Shown here: positions 1 to 8,790 of the stretch, piece after piece | Numbering within the stretch: the first letter of the stretch is position 1 | Layout of the letters: each line of letters starts with the position of its first letter | Translations under genes and position numbers: made by a program | Origin: Mycobacterium sp. 155 | GTDB lineage: Bacteria > Actinomycetota > Actinomycetes > Mycobacteriales > Mycobacteriaceae | Assembly: GCF_000373905.1 (NCBI RefSeq) | Contig: NZ_KB892705.1 | Location: forward strand, 4,166,478 to 4,230,477 | Direction: 5' to 3' | DNA: 64,000 bases | The notes under the pieces: model-generated | Databases searched by the model: none | The model's input: only the letters and a program-made list of their open reading frames with translations | Told to the model about the DNA's origin: nothing

Positions 1-582
1 GACCAGCCGGCCGATACCGCGCCCGGGGGCCAGCAGCATCCGCCAAAGCCGGCTGTCCATAAAGCTGCCAAGGCGTTTCGGTGCGTCGAGGAAGTCCAGC
101 GCATTGCGCGACGGCGGGGTATCGACGACGACGAGATCCCACTTGTCCTCGGCCAGCAGCTGACCGAGCTTCTCCATGGCCATGTACTCCTGCGTGCCGG
201 CCAACGACGTCGCCACGGTTTGGTAGAACTGGTTCTCCAGAATGGAATCCGCACGGCCCGGCCCCGAGTACTGGATCACCATCTCGTCGAACGTGCGACG
301 CATGTCGAGCATCATCGCGTGCAGTTCGCCGGTGACCTCGGGGGCCAGCGGGACCCGTTGCGGCATGTTGCCGAGGTCTTTGATGCCCAGTGCCTGCGCC
401 AGTCGTTTGGCCGGATCGATGGTGAGCACCACGACGGTTCGGCCGTACTCGGCGGCACGCAGCGCCATTGCGGCAGCGGTTGTGGTCTTACCGACACCGC
501 CTGCGCCGCAACACACTACGACGCGATTGGACGTGTCAGCCAGGATGGCGCTCATGTCGAGGGCAACTGGTTTGGTGCTCAT
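1..582 (-). CDS. ArsA/GET3-type ATPase (Rv3680-like), 3' end outside window
   Basis: The reading frame starts at an ATG at 582 and runs leftward off the window, so about 194 N-terminal residues are visible. A P-loop GAGGVGKTT (Lys32) followed by a switch-like VVVDTPPSR segment identifies the SIMIBI class of anion-pump or membrane-protein-targeting ATPases. The gene begins 2 bp after the stop of the paralogous ATPase at 585-1616, so the two are almost certainly one operon and may form a heterodimer, as pseudo-paired ArsA-like ATPases do. In M. tuberculosis this pair is Rv3679/Rv3680. The transported or targeted client cannot be told from sequence. The visible part shows no arsenic-binding cysteine cluster. 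Confidence 0.88.
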   Translation of the reverse strand, partial: MSTKPVALDMSAILADTSNRVVVCCGAGGVGKTTTAAAMALRAAEYGRTVVVLTIDPAKRLAQALGIKDLGNMPQRVPLAPEVTGELHAMMLDMRRTFDEMVIQYSGPGRADSILENQFYQTVATSLAGTQEYMAMEKLGQLLAEDKWDLVVVDTPPSRNALDFLDAPKRLGSFMDSRLWRMLLAPGRGIGRLV

Positions 583-584
583 GG

Positions 585-1616
585 TTATCGGACCCCCTGT
601 TGGGCAAGTGCTTCGGCAAGCTCGTAGAGGCTGCCCAGGTCGATGCCGTCGGACAGCGCGGGCAGCTCGAGACGCGGAACGTCGAGCGCGTCGAGTTGCT
701 CGGCGCTCTCCGCGCGGGCCGCGAGCCGCGTGGCATGCTGGATGGTCTCGGTGAGCAGACCGGCGAAATCGCTGTCGGACAACGTGATTCCAACCTTCGC
801 CAGGCCCGCCCGCACCGCGTCGGCGTCGACGTCACCCTCGGCGGCCTTGGTCAGATCCTCGGGGGACAGGTAGGCGGGGATGGTGCGGTTGACGATGACG
901 CTGCCGATTGGCAAGCCCAACTCGTCGAGCTCGTCGATGGCCTCGAGCGTTTCCTGAATGGGTAGTGCCTCCAACAAGGTCACCAGATGGATTGCGGTCT
1001 GTTCGGAGTGCAGCAGCTTGACCACACCGTCGGCCTGCGAGTGCACCGGGCCGCCCTTGGCCAGATCGGAGACGGCCTTGGTGACGTCGAGGAATCGCGA
1101 AATACGGCCGGTGGGAGGAGAATCCACGACGACCGCGTCGTAGGCGATGCGCTTGGCCTTCTGGCTCTTGTCGGTCCGCGTCACAATCTCTTTGATCTTG
1201 CCGGTGAGCAGCACGTCGCGCAGGCCGGGCGCGATGGTGGTGGCGAACTCGATGGCACCGATGCGGCGCATCGCCCGGCCGGCCAGGCCGAGGTTGTAGA
1301 ACATGTCGAGGTACTCCAGGAACGCGGCCTCGATATCGATCGCGAGTGCGTTGACCTGGCCACCGCCGTCGGCGGTGGCGATCTTGACCTCCTCGTACGG
1401 CAGTGGCGGTACGTCGAACAGCTGCGCGATGCCCTGGCGTTCCTCGACCTCCACTAGCAGCACTCGGCGCCCACCGGCCGCCAGGGCCAAGGCCAGAGCC
1501 GCAGCGATGGTGGATTTGCCGGTACCGCCCTTGCCTGACACGAAATGCAAACGGGCCTTGGTCAGCCGCGACGGCCAGCCGACATGCTTGGCCGCGCTTT
1601 CTGTGGTTGCCACCAA
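585..1616 (-). CDS. ArsA/GET3-type ATPase (Rv3679-like)
   Basis: This 343-residue P-loop ATPase carries the deviant Walker [11 protein letters not shown] near residues 28-36 and a [10 protein letters not shown] switch around residue 165. The start is TTG at 1616, immediately followed by a GTG (1613); both give the N-terminus (M)VATT known for this family. It is the upstream member of the two-ATPase operon with the gene at 1-582, with only 2 bp between them. The upstream 170 bp contains a cluster of short repeats (1639-1752) whose GAGGAG cores point toward this gene. The function is inferred as ATP-driven membrane-protein targeting or anion handling; the substrate is unknown. Confidence 0.9.
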   Translation of the reverse strand: MVATTESAAKHVGWPSRLTKARLHFVSGKGGTGKSTIAAALALALAAGGRRVLLVEVEERQGIAQLFDVPPLPYEEVKIATADGGGQVNALAIDIEAAFLEYLDMFYNLGLAGRAMRRIGAIEFATTIAPGLRDVLLTGKIKEIVTRTDKSQKAKRIAYDAVVVDSPPTGRISRFLDVTKAVSDLAKGGPVHSQADGVVKLLHSEQTAIHLVTLLEALPIQETLEAIDELDELGLPIGSVIVNRTIPAYLSPEDLTKAAEGDVDADAVRAGLAKVGITLSDSDFAGLLTETIQHATRLAARAESAEQLDALDVPRLELPALSDGIDLGSLYELAEALAQQGVR

Positions 1617-1638
1617 TGCATGCTAACTGGGTTATTTT

Positions 1639-1752
1639 GCTGCACCTCGCGTGCGCAGTTATTCGTGCGCGGTTGTTCGGTGCTCCTCACGTGCGCCGTT
1701 GTTATTGGTGCTCCTCACGTGGGCAGGTGTTGATGGTGCTCCTCGCGTGCGC
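1639..1752 (-). repeat. GAGGAGCACC short repeat cluster
   Basis: Read on the minus strand, an 18-bp unit GCGCACGYGAGGAGCACC occurs at 1752-1735, 1724-1707 and 1696-1679. The spacing is exactly 28 bp, and a degenerate fourth copy lies at 1656-1639. The same core (GCGSACGYGAGGAGCA) recurs at 63209-63276 in the opposite genomic orientation. The units lie between two divergent genes, with the purine-rich core directed toward the ATPase gene starting at 1616. Confidence 0.75.
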
Positions 1753-1784
1753 AAGCTGAAGGGCGCGCCCGATAAGCTCAGGCC

Positions 1785-1946
1785 ATGAGCGAACCAACCC
1801 GGTGGGAGTACGCAACCGTGCCGTTGCTGACGCACGCCACAAAACAGATTCTCGACCAGTGGGGCCACGACGGCTGGGAGCTGGTTTCAGTGTTGCCCGG
1901 TCCGACCGGTGAACAGCACGTCGCCTACTTGAAGAGGCCTAAGTGA
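1785..1946 (+). CDS. Small conserved protein (Rv3678A-like), 53 aa
   Basis: A 53-codon frame from ATG 1785 encodes MSEPTRWEYATVPLL and ends LKRPK. The pattern WEYATVPL...ILDQWGHDGWELVSV resembles DUF4177-type small proteins (a WEY strand and a GWELV strand). Its stop (TGA 1944-1946) overlaps the GTG start of the next gene by four bases, which supports translation. It sits where M. tuberculosis has Rv3678A. Function is unknown; the overlap suggests stoichiometric expression with the RidA-like protein. Confidence 0.8.
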   Translation: MSEPTRWEYATVPLLTHATKQILDQWGHDGWELVSVLPGPTGEQHVAYLKRPK

Positions 1947-2431
1947 GTGCTTCCGGCGGGCAGCGCAGCGACCGGGGGACCTGGTCGGAGCGGCTGGCCG
2001 AGCTGGGCATCGAGCTGCCCCAGGTGGTGGCGCCGCTGGCCGCCTATGTGCCGGCGACCCGGACCGGGAACCTGGTGTACACCGCCGGACAGCTGCCCAT
2101 TCGAAACGGCGAGCTGGCGGCGACCGGCAAGGTCGGCGCCGAGGTGAGTCCCGAGGAGGCAAATTCGGCGGCCCGGCTCTGCGGGCTCAACGCGCTGGCT
2201 GCGGTGCACGCACTGGTCGGTATCGACTCCGTCGTCAAGGTCGTCAAGGTGGTCGGCTTTGTTGCGTCGGCTCCCGGCTTCGGCGGCCAGCCGGGCGTCG
2301 TCAACGGTGCCTCCGAGCTGTTCGGTGACGTATTCGGTGAGGCCGGGGCGCACGCCCGCTCTGCGGTCGGTGTATCGGATTTGCCGCGCAATGCGCCGGT
2401 GGAGGTCGAGATCATCGTCGAGGTCGCGTGA
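1943..2431 (+). CDS. RidA/YjgF-family protein (Rv3678c-like)
   Basis: The 162-residue product starts at GTG 1943 inside the stop of the preceding small gene. RidA-family features are the TGNLVYTAGQLP strand near residues 35-45, an alternating V/K stretch (VVKVVKVVGF), and a C-terminal strand NAPVEVEIIVEV in the usual position of the substrate-site segment. Canonical RidA enzymes hydrolyse reactive enamine/imine intermediates from PLP enzymes. The usual arginine of the IVEAR-type motif is absent here, so activity may differ. It is followed 22 bp later by an MBL-fold hydrolase. Confidence 0.85.
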   Translation: MSASGGQRSDRGTWSERLAELGIELPQVVAPLAAYVPATRTGNLVYTAGQLPIRNGELAATGKVGAEVSPEEANSAARLCGLNALAAVHALVGIDSVVKVVKVVGFVASAPGFGGQPGVVNGASELFGDVFGEAGAHARSAVGVSDLPRNAPVEVEIIVEVA

Positions 2432-2453
2432 GCGACGATCAGGCAGGGGTCGC

Positions 2454-3242
2454 GTGACCCCTGGCGCCGATCCGCAGCACCCGGCGTACGGGCTGTTGAG
2501 GCCGGTGACCTCATCGGCCTCGGTGTTGTTGTGCAACAACCCGGGTCTGATGACCCTTGAGGGCACCAACACCTGGGTTTTGCGTGCGCCGGGCAGCGCC
2601 GAGATGGTCATCGTCGACCCCGGCCCGGACGACGACGAGCATATTGCGCGCATCGCCGAGCTCGGCCGGATTCCGCTGGTGTTGATCAGCCACAAGCATG
2701 ACGATCACACGGGCGCCATCGACAAGCTCGTCGAAATCACCGGGGCCACGGTTCGATCCGTGGGCAGCGGGGTCCTACGCGGTCTCGGTGGTCCGCTGTC
2801 CGAGGGTGAAGTGATCGAGGCAGCCGGGCTGCGGATCGGCGTCATGGCCACGCCCGGCCATACCGCTGACTCGCTGAGCTTCGTGCTCGATGATGCCGTG
2901 CTGACCGCAGACACCGTGCTGGGACGAGGCACCACCGTCATCGACACCGAGGACGGCAGCCTCCGTGACTATCTGGAGTCGCTGCGCCGCCTGCAGGGGC
3001 TGGGTGCGCGCACGGTGCTGCCCGGCCACGGTCCGGAACTCGGTGACCTCGCGGCGGTGACCCAGATGTATCTGTCCCATCGCGAGGACCGGCTCAATCA
3101 GGTGCGGGGTGCGCTGAGGGAACTCGGTGACGACGCGACTGCACGCCAGATCGTCGAGCATGTGTATACCGATATCGACAAAAAACTGTGGCCTGCAGCC
3201 GAATGGTCGGTGCAGGCCCAGTTGGACTACCTACGAGATTGA
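2454..3242 (+). CDS. Metallo-beta-lactamase-fold hydrolase (Rv3677c-like)
   Basis: I place the start at GTG 2454, giving 262 residues; upstream in-frame codons would overlap the RidA-like gene. The zinc ligands are clear: SHKHDDHTG (His80, His82, Asp84, His85), then ATPGHTADS, a later Asp in LTADTVLG, and LPGHGPEL. A C-terminal winged segment resembles the beta-lactamase-like 2 (LACTB2) subgroup. Many members cleave thioesters or RNA, and the substrate here is not predictable. It converges on crp with only 8 bp between the stops. Confidence 0.88.
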   Translation: MTPGADPQHPAYGLLRPVTSSASVLLCNNPGLMTLEGTNTWVLRAPGSAEMVIVDPGPDDDEHIARIAELGRIPLVLISHKHDDHTGAIDKLVEITGATVRSVGSGVLRGLGGPLSEGEVIEAAGLRIGVMATPGHTADSLSFVLDDAVLTADTVLGRGTTVIDTEDGSLRDYLESLRRLQGLGARTVLPGHGPELGDLAAVTQMYLSHREDRLNQVRGALRELGDDATARQIVEHVYTDIDKKLWPAAEWSVQAQLDYLRD

Positions 3243-3250
3243 CGCTCGCG

Positions 3251-3925
3251 CTAGCGCGCTCGGCGGGCGAGGCGCTCGCTGTCGGAGATCAGTACGCTCT
3301 TGCCTTCCAGGCGGATCCAGCCGCGGTGGGCGAAGTCGGCCAGTGCCTTGTTGACAGTCTCGCGCGAGGCGCCGACCAGCTGGGCGATCTCTTCCTGCGT
3401 CAAATCGTGGGTCACCCGCAGTGCGCCGCCCTCCTGGGTGCCGAATCGCTGGGCGAGCTGCAGCAGCTGCTTGGCGACGCGTCCGGGCACGTCGGTGAAG
3501 ATGAGGTCAGCCAGGTTGTTGTTGGTGCGCCGGAGACGACGGGCGAGCACGCGCAGTAGTTGCTCGGCAATCTCGGGCCGGTCGGCGATCCAGGCGCGCA
3601 GGGCGTCGCGATCCATCGACACCGCGCGCACCTCGGTGATGGTGGTGGCGCTCGACGTCCGGGGGCCCGGGTCGAAGATCGACAGCTCACCGAACATGTC
3701 CGAAGGACCCATGATGGTCAACAGATTCTCCCGGCCGTCGGGTGAGCGGCGGCCGATCTTCACCTTGCCAGAGATGATGATGTACAGCCGATCGCCGGGC
3801 TCGCCCTCAGCGAACACGGTGTGTCCGCGTGGGAAGTCGACAGGTTGCAGCTGCTTGGTCAGCGCCGATACGGCAGTGGGTTCGACCCCCTGGAAGATTC
3901 CGGCCCTGGCCAGGATCTCGTCCAC
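3251..3925 (-). CDS. crp: cAMP receptor protein (Rv3676-like)
   Basis: The 224-residue protein has an N-terminal cyclic-nucleotide-binding beta-barrel ([15 protein letters not shown]; phosphate-binding segment [18 protein letters not shown]) and a C-terminal winged helix whose recognition helix reads [17 protein letters not shown]. This is the mycobacterial Crp, a global regulator that binds TGTGA-N6-TCACA-type sites. A class III adenylate cyclase at 30824-32440 could supply the ligand. Two such sites are visible in the window (12139-12154 near acs, 13379-13394 near the Ms1-like RNA). I did not find a convincing Crp box in its own 90-bp upstream gap. Confidence 0.96.
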   Translation of the reverse strand: MDEILARAGIFQGVEPTAVSALTKQLQPVDFPRGHTVFAEGEPGDRLYIIISGKVKIGRRSPDGRENLLTIMGPSDMFGELSIFDPGPRTSSATTITEVRAVSMDRDALRAWIADRPEIAEQLLRVLARRLRRTNNNLADLIFTDVPGRVAKQLLQLAQRFGTQEGGALRVTHDLTQEEIAQLVGASRETVNKALADFAHRGWIRLEGKSVLISDSERLARRAR

Positions 3926-4015
3926 GTTGTTCCTCTTAAGGTGTTTGGTGGTGTTGACCCTCTATTGACAACTCATGATCAGTCTAGAGGTGCGCGGTTT
4001 CGCGACTAGCCCACG

Positions 4016-4282
4016 CTACACACGATTGGCATGCCGAGTCGTGTGAAATCCGGGATTCGTGGTGTGCTGGCTGTACACCCGCGTCGGCAAACGGTCACCC
4101 TCGCGGTTGGCGGCCAACGACTCGATGGCCAGCTGCCCCTGTTGGAGCCGTCGCTGCAGACCGTTGATCGTGTCGCGTCGACCGGTCGGACGCTCGGTGG
4201 TAAGCCAGTTCTCGAGCCGGCCCAGCCCAATCGCCACCAGCATCAGCGCGGCGGGGATGAGCGCCACCAGCAACCACGACAC
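4016..4282 (-). CDS. Small membrane protein (Rv3675-like), 88 aa
   Basis: From GTG 4282 the product begins MSWLLVALIPAALMLVAIGL, a single N-terminal membrane helix, followed by a short basic cytoplasmic segment (LENWLTTERPTGRRD) and a hydrophilic tail. It lies between nth (divergent, 43 bp away) and crp (same strand, 90 bp downstream), the position of Rv3675 in M. tuberculosis. No catalytic motif is visible. Function is unknown. Confidence 0.7.
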   Translation of the reverse strand: MSWLLVALIPAALMLVAIGLGRLENWLTTERPTGRRDTINGLQRRLQQGQLAIESLAANREGDRLPTRVYSQHTTNPGFHTTRHANRV

Positions 4283-4325
4283 AAGGGTGTAGTAAACACG
4301 GCGTAGGTCTCAGCGAGGTCACGAA

Positions 4326-5153
4326 ATGCCATCAGGTCCGCTGCCTAGTGTGTCGGCCGGTGTCAGTACCCTGGCAAGGGTGAGCGCGGGTGCCGTCCGA
4401 ACAGGGAAAACAACCCGTCCCAAGAAATGGGACACCGAGACGCACCTTGGCCTGGTTCGTCGCGCAAGACGTATGAATCGTGAACTGGCCCAAGCCTTTC
4501 CGCACGTGTACTGCGAGCTCGACTTCACCAATCCACTCGAGCTGGCCGTCGCCACCATCTTGTCGGCGCAGAGCACCGACAAGCGCGTCAACCTCACCAC
4601 TCCGGCGTTGTTCCTCAAGTACCGCACGGCGCTGGACTATGCGCAGGCCGACCGTACCGAGATGGAGGAGCTGATCCGGCCGACCGGTTTCTACCGGAAC
4701 AAGACCACCTCACTCATCAAGTTGGGCCAGGAGCTGGTTACCCGGTTCGACGGCGAGGTGCCGGCCACCATGGAAGAGCTGGTGACCCTGCCGGGCATCG
4801 GTCGTAAGACCGCCAATGTCATCCTGGGCAACGCCTTCGACATCCCGGGTATCACCGTCGACACCCACTTCGGTCGGCTGGTGCGGCGGTGGCGCTGGAC
4901 CGCCGAGGAAGATCCGGTCAAGGTCGAGTTCGCGGTCGGAGAGCTGATCGAACGCAACGAGTGGACGCTGCTCAGCCACCGCGTGATCTTCCACGGCCGT
5001 CGGGTCTGCCACGCGCGCAAACCCGCGTGCGGTGTGTGCGTGCTGGCCAAGGACTGCCCGTCGTTCGGCATCGGCCCCACCGATCCGCTCATCGCTGCTC
5101 CACTGGTCAAAGGGCCGGAGACCGAACATCTGCTGGCACTGGCCGGGCTCTGA
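4326..5153 (+). CDS. nth: Endonuclease III
   Basis: This is a DNA glycosylase/AP lyase for oxidised pyrimidines in base-excision repair. The helix-hairpin-helix [13 protein letters not shown] lies near residues 157-169 and is followed by the catalytic Asp of [10 protein letters not shown]. The C-terminal [4Fe-4S] ligands are the spaced cysteines in [17 protein letters not shown]. From ATG 4326 the product has 275 residues, about 30 more than the M. tuberculosis protein. GTG 4380 (preceded by AAGG) would give a length closer to the family. The thioredoxin-like gene starts 8 bp after the stop. Confidence 0.95.
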   Translation: MPSGPLPSVSAGVSTLARVSAGAVRTGKTTRPKKWDTETHLGLVRRARRMNRELAQAFPHVYCELDFTNPLELAVATILSAQSTDKRVNLTTPALFLKYRTALDYAQADRTEMEELIRPTGFYRNKTTSLIKLGQELVTRFDGEVPATMEELVTLPGIGRKTANVILGNAFDIPGITVDTHFGRLVRRWRWTAEEDPVKVEFAVGELIERNEWTLLSHRVIFHGRRVCHARKPACGVCVLAKDCPSFGIGPTDPLIAAPLVKGPETEHLLALAGL

Positions 5154-5161
5154 GGTCGGTC

Positions 5162-5803
5162 ATGCGAGTCTCGACCCGGTGGACCATCGCGGTGCTGGTG
5201 GTCCTGGTGGCGTTGGGAACGGCGTTCTGGATGCAGATGCGCGACGTCCCCGCGACCGGTGTGGCGCCGGCAACCGCTCGCGACCACCGCGACGTTGACA
5301 CCCCGGAGGCCCTGGCGGGTCCGCGCGCTCAAGCAGACCTGCCGCCGTGCCCGTCGCCCGGCCCGGGGCCGGGGCCGCAGGCGCTGGCCGGCATCACGCT
5401 GCAGTGCGCCGGTGACGGCACACCGGTCGACGTGGCTCGCGCGCTCGCCGGCCGCACCGTGGTGCTGAATCTATGGGCGTACTGGTGTGGTCCATGCGCC
5501 GACGAACTGCCTGCGATGGCCGAGTATCAGCGTCGTTCCGGGGATGACGTCCTGGTCGTCACGGTGCATCAGGACGAGAACGAGGCGGCCGGGCTGCTGC
5601 GGCTTGCCGACCTCGGGGTGCGGCTGCCGACCCTGCAGGACGGCCGTCGGCGCATCGCCGCCGCCCTGCGGGTACCCAACGTGATGCCTGCGACGGTGGT
5701 GCTGCGCGCGGACGGTAGCGTGGCCGGAATCCTGCCCCGGTCCTTCGCCAGCCCCGACGAGATCGCCGCGGCGGTCTCGGAGAAACTGGGTCCGCGAAAT
5801 TAG
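5162..5803 (+). CDS. Membrane-anchored thioredoxin-like protein (Rv3673c-like)
   Basis: The 213-residue product starts at ATG 5162. Residues about 6-24 form a signal anchor (WTIAVLVVLVALGTAFWM), followed by a Pro/Gly-rich linker and a TlpA/ResA-type thioredoxin domain with active site WAYWCGPCADE near residue 105. Extracytoplasmic thiol-disulfide exchange is the likely role, for example reduction of apocytochrome or secreted-protein cysteines. The MPATVV segment supplies the cis-proline loop. It lies in a compact run from nth to marP. Confidence 0.88.
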   Translation: MRVSTRWTIAVLVVLVALGTAFWMQMRDVPATGVAPATARDHRDVDTPEALAGPRAQADLPPCPSPGPGPGPQALAGITLQCAGDGTPVDVARALAGRTVVLNLWAYWCGPCADELPAMAEYQRRSGDDVLVVTVHQDENEAAGLLRLADLGVRLPTLQDGRRRIAAALRVPNVMPATVVLRADGSVAGILPRSFASPDEIAAAVSEKLGPRN

Positions 5804-5839
5804 GGCGAAGCTGACGCGCGAGCAGATAGGAGCAGCGGG

Positions 5840-6616
5840 TTGACTTCCAGGCTCGACGAGCTGAATCCAGATGCCGCACCGGCGTGGCTGCGACCTCTGG
5901 TGGACAACGTCGACGGGGTGCCCGAGGCATTTCGCCGGCGCGTGCCGCCGGACGTGTTGGCGAGCATCGTCGAGTTGGACAAGCAAGCCGTCAGGGCCGG
6001 GGCCCGTCGTGATGCCGCGGTGCTGGTGCTGTTCTCCGGGCCGGCGGACGTCTCGGCGCCCCAACTTCCCGGCGACGCCGATCTGTTGGTCACGGTCCGC
6101 GCCTCGACGCTGCGTCACCACGCCGGGCAGGCCGCTTTCCCTGGCGGCGCCACCGATCCCGTTGACGACGGCCCGGTGTCGACAGCGTTCCGCGAGGCAT
6201 GGGAGGAAACCGGCATCGACACCGGACGGCTGCGCCCGCTGGCCACTCTTGAGCGCATGTTCATCCCACCTTCGGGATTTCACGTCGTTCCGGTGCTGGC
6301 CTACTCACCGGATCCTGGTCCGGTGGCCGTCGTCGATCCCTCCGAGACCGCGGTGGTCGCGCGGGTGCCGGTGCGCGCGTTCGTCAATCCGGAGAATCGG
6401 CTCATGGTCTGTCGGGAATCCAGCACCCGGCGGTTCGCCGGCCCGGCGTTCCTGCTCAACGAGATGCTGGTGTGGGGCTTCACCGGCCAGGTCATCTCGG
6501 CCATCCTCGATGTCGCAGGCTGGGCGAAGCCGTGGAACACCGGCGACGTACGGGAACTCGACGAGGCAATGGCGCTCGTGGGGCATCCGAGCGGCTACGG
6601 TGAAGCGCAACGTTGA
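5840..6616 (+). CDS. Nudix hydrolase, CoA-pyrophosphatase type (Rv3672c-like)
   Basis: The start is TTG 5840, supported by a TAGGAG sequence at 5826-5831. The 258-residue protein carries the Nudix box from GGATDPVDDG through AFREAWEETGI near residues 102-125. An upstream segment RASTLRHHAGQAAFPGG matches the LLxxRaxxLRxHxGqvaFPGG signature of the NUDT7/CoAse (YeaB) subgroup. The likely reaction is therefore hydrolysis of CoA or acyl-CoA pyrophosphate bonds. marP follows after 11 bp. Confidence 0.9.
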   Translation: MTSRLDELNPDAAPAWLRPLVDNVDGVPEAFRRRVPPDVLASIVELDKQAVRAGARRDAAVLVLFSGPADVSAPQLPGDADLLVTVRASTLRHHAGQAAFPGGATDPVDDGPVSTAFREAWEETGIDTGRLRPLATLERMFIPPSGFHVVPVLAYSPDPGPVAVVDPSETAVVARVPVRAFVNPENRLMVCRESSTRRFAGPAFLLNEMLVWGFTGQVISAILDVAGWAKPWNTGDVRELDEAMALVGHPSGYGEAQR

Positions 6617-6627
6617 ACTGGAAGTAG

Positions 6628-7815
6628 ATGACACCTTCGCTTTGGCTTGACCTCGCCATCATCGGCATCGCATTCATCGCCGCCATCTCCGGGTGGCGTT
6701 CCGGTGCGCTCGGCTCACTGCTGTCTTTCGTGGGCGTGGTACTCGGCGCGGTGGCCGGCCTCCTGTTGGCCCCGCACATCGTCAGCCACGTCGACGGGCC
6801 GCGGACCAAGCTGTTTGCGTCCCTGTTCCTGATCTTGGCGCTTGTGGTGATCGGCGAGATCGCCGGTGTGGTGCTCGGTCGCGCGGTGCGCAGTGCGCTC
6901 CGTAATCCACTGCTCCGGGTGCTCGACTCGGCGATCGGCGTGGCCTTGCAACTGGTTGCCGTGCTGGTCGCGGCCTATTTGCTGGCCACCCCGCTGACCT
7001 CGTCGGACCAACCGAACCTGGCTGCGGCGGTTAAGGGTTCGCGGGTGCTGACCGAGGTGGACAGTGTGGCTCCGTCATGGTTGAAGTCGGTGCCGACGCG
7101 ACTCTCCAGCCTGTTGGACACCTCGGGATTCGATGTGTTGCAGCCGTTCGGCCGCACTCCTATCGTCAACGTCGACGCCCCTGACGCGAGCCTGGCCAAC
7201 GATGCGGTAGTCGCAGCCACCCGGCCGAGCGTCGTCAAGATCAAGGGCGTCGCACCGAGCTGCCAGAAGGTGCTGGAGGGCAGCGGATTTGTGGTGGCGC
7301 CCAACCGGGTGATGTCCAATGCGCACGTGGTGGCCGGGGCGGACAGCGTGACTGTTGAGGTCGAAGGCAAATCCTACGACGCGAGCGTCGTGTCATACGA
7401 CCCCAACGCCGACATCTCCATCCTGGACGTGCCCAACCTGCCGGCCGCCCCGCTGAGCTTCGCCGAAGAGGCCGCCCCGCAGGGCACCGACGCGGTGGTG
7501 ATGGGTTATCCGGGCGGCGGCGACTTTCTGGCCACTCCCGCACGGGTCCGCGAGATCATCGAGCTCAAGGGTCCTGACATCTACCGGACCACCACCGTGA
7601 CCCGTGAGGTCTACACCGTGCGGGGCACTGTGCGGCAGGGCAATTCGGGCGGACCGATGATCAACCGGTCGGGCAAGGTGCTGGGCGTCGTGTTCGGCGC
7701 GGCCGTCGACGACGCCGACACCGGATTCGTTCTGACCGCAAAGGAAGTCGAGCAGCAGCTGACCAAGATCGGCAATACCCAGCGGGTGGCCACCGGGACC
7801 TGCATCAACCCGTGA
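6628..7815 (+). CDS. marP: Periplasmic acid-resistance serine protease MarP
   Basis: The 395-residue protein has an N-terminal CvpA-like domain of four membrane helices (about residues 8-120) and a C-terminal trypsin-fold protease. The catalytic triad is His233 (NAHVV), Asp262 (NADISIL) and Ser340 (QGNSGGP). Two cysteines (PSCQKV near 211 and GTCINP at the C-terminus) match the disulfide that links the protease domain in the M. tuberculosis orthologue Rv3671c. That protein is needed for pH homeostasis and cleaves the peptidoglycan hydrolase RipA. The stop abuts the stop of the convergent ephE-like gene. Confidence 0.96.
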   Translation: MTPSLWLDLAIIGIAFIAAISGWRSGALGSLLSFVGVVLGAVAGLLLAPHIVSHVDGPRTKLFASLFLILALVVIGEIAGVVLGRAVRSALRNPLLRVLDSAIGVALQLVAVLVAAYLLATPLTSSDQPNLAAAVKGSRVLTEVDSVAPSWLKSVPTRLSSLLDTSGFDVLQPFGRTPIVNVDAPDASLANDAVVAATRPSVVKIKGVAPSCQKVLEGSGFVVAPNRVMSNAHVVAGADSVTVEVEGKSYDASVVSYDPNADISILDVPNLPAAPLSFAEEAAPQGTDAVVMGYPGGGDFLATPARVREIIELKGPDIYRTTTVTREVYTVRGTVRQGNSGGPMINRSGKVLGVVFGAAVDDADTGFVLTAKEVEQQLTKIGNTQRVATGTCINP

Positions 7816-8790
7816 TCAGCGGTCGCCGAGCTGTGTGAGGAACCTGCGCAGCTGCTCGTTGACCGTGTCCGGGTCCTCTTCGTGACCGTAGTGCCCGGTG
7901 CCGGCGAGTGACACGTAACGGCCGTGCGGAGCGTACTGCTGGGTTCGGTAGACCGGATCGGCCAGCACGTACGGATCGGCGTCACCCCGCACGTGCAGCA
8001 CGGGCACGTTGATCGGTCGCTTCATCGACCGCATGAACCGCCGGCCTTCACCGCGCAACTGACTGCGCACCGCCCAGCGCTGGTACTCCAGCGCCGAATG
8101 AGCTGCGCCCGGGATCTGAATGGCCCGCCGCAGGTGGTGTATGGTCTCGGAAAAGTCTTGGCTGGCTTGCCATTTGGCGCCAGCCCGGCTGCGTACCAGA
8201 CGCTCGAGTCCCTCGCCGTCGTGACGGGTCAACGCGCGCTCCGGCAGCATCGGCACCTGGTAGCGCATGAGTGAGGGCAGCAGGGCCCGTCCCTGGTCGC
8301 GGCGGGTCAGAGCCGACGCGCGCAGCGCCACCGGATGCGGCGAGCTGACAAGGGCGATGGCGCGCACCACCCGCGGGTGCAGCACCGCTGTCGCCCAGCA
8401 CACCAGGCCGCCGTCGGCGTGGCCCATAAGCGTCGCGGTCTTGTGGCCCAGTGCGCGCACCAGGCCGGCGGTGTCACCGGCCAGGGTCCAGCCGTCGTAG
8501 CCGCGCGGTGGCTTGTCGCTGTCACCGTAGCCGCGCAGGTCGACCGCGACGACACGGGCGTCGGGCAGTCCGGTGAGCTGATGCCGCCAGGACCACCAGA
8601 ATGAGCCGAACCCGTGCAACAGGATCACCAGCGGCCGGTCAGCGCCCGCGGTGTCCGAATTGCCCTCGTTCCCACGGTCGGGCTGCGAGCTCTCACCCTC
8701 CACCACATGGAATCGAATGCCGTTGGCGTGCACCTGCAGGTGCCGCCATGGCCCGTCGATCCGGGTGATCGACGGGTCGGGCGGGGGCAT
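7816..8790 (-). CDS. ephE: Alpha/beta hydrolase, EphE-like
   Basis: This 324-residue alpha/beta-hydrolase has the oxyanion motif HGFGSFWWSWRHQ near residue 59 and DLRGYGDSDKP. The nucleophile elbow reads LMGHADGGLVC, where epoxide hydrolases have GHDWGG, so the canonical Asp position is Ala with an Asp one residue later. The C-terminal acid and His (HVRGDADPY, GTGHYGHEE) are present. It is named for its position and similarity to Rv3670 (EphE), but true epoxide hydrolase activity is doubtful. Its ATG overlaps the stop of the upstream gene by one base. Confidence 0.82.
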   Translation of the reverse strand: MPPPDPSITRIDGPWRHLQVHANGIRFHVVEGESSQPDRGNEGNSDTAGADRPLVILLHGFGSFWWSWRHQLTGLPDARVVAVDLRGYGDSDKPPRGYDGWTLAGDTAGLVRALGHKTATLMGHADGGLVCWATAVLHPRVVRAIALVSSPHPVALRASALTRRDQGRALLPSLMRYQVPMLPERALTRHDGEGLERLVRSRAGAKWQASQDFSETIHHLRRAIQIPGAAHSALEYQRWAVRSQLRGEGRRFMRSMKRPINVPVLHVRGDADPYVLADPVYRTQQYAPHGRYVSLAGTGHYGHEEDPDTVNEQLRRFLTQLGDR

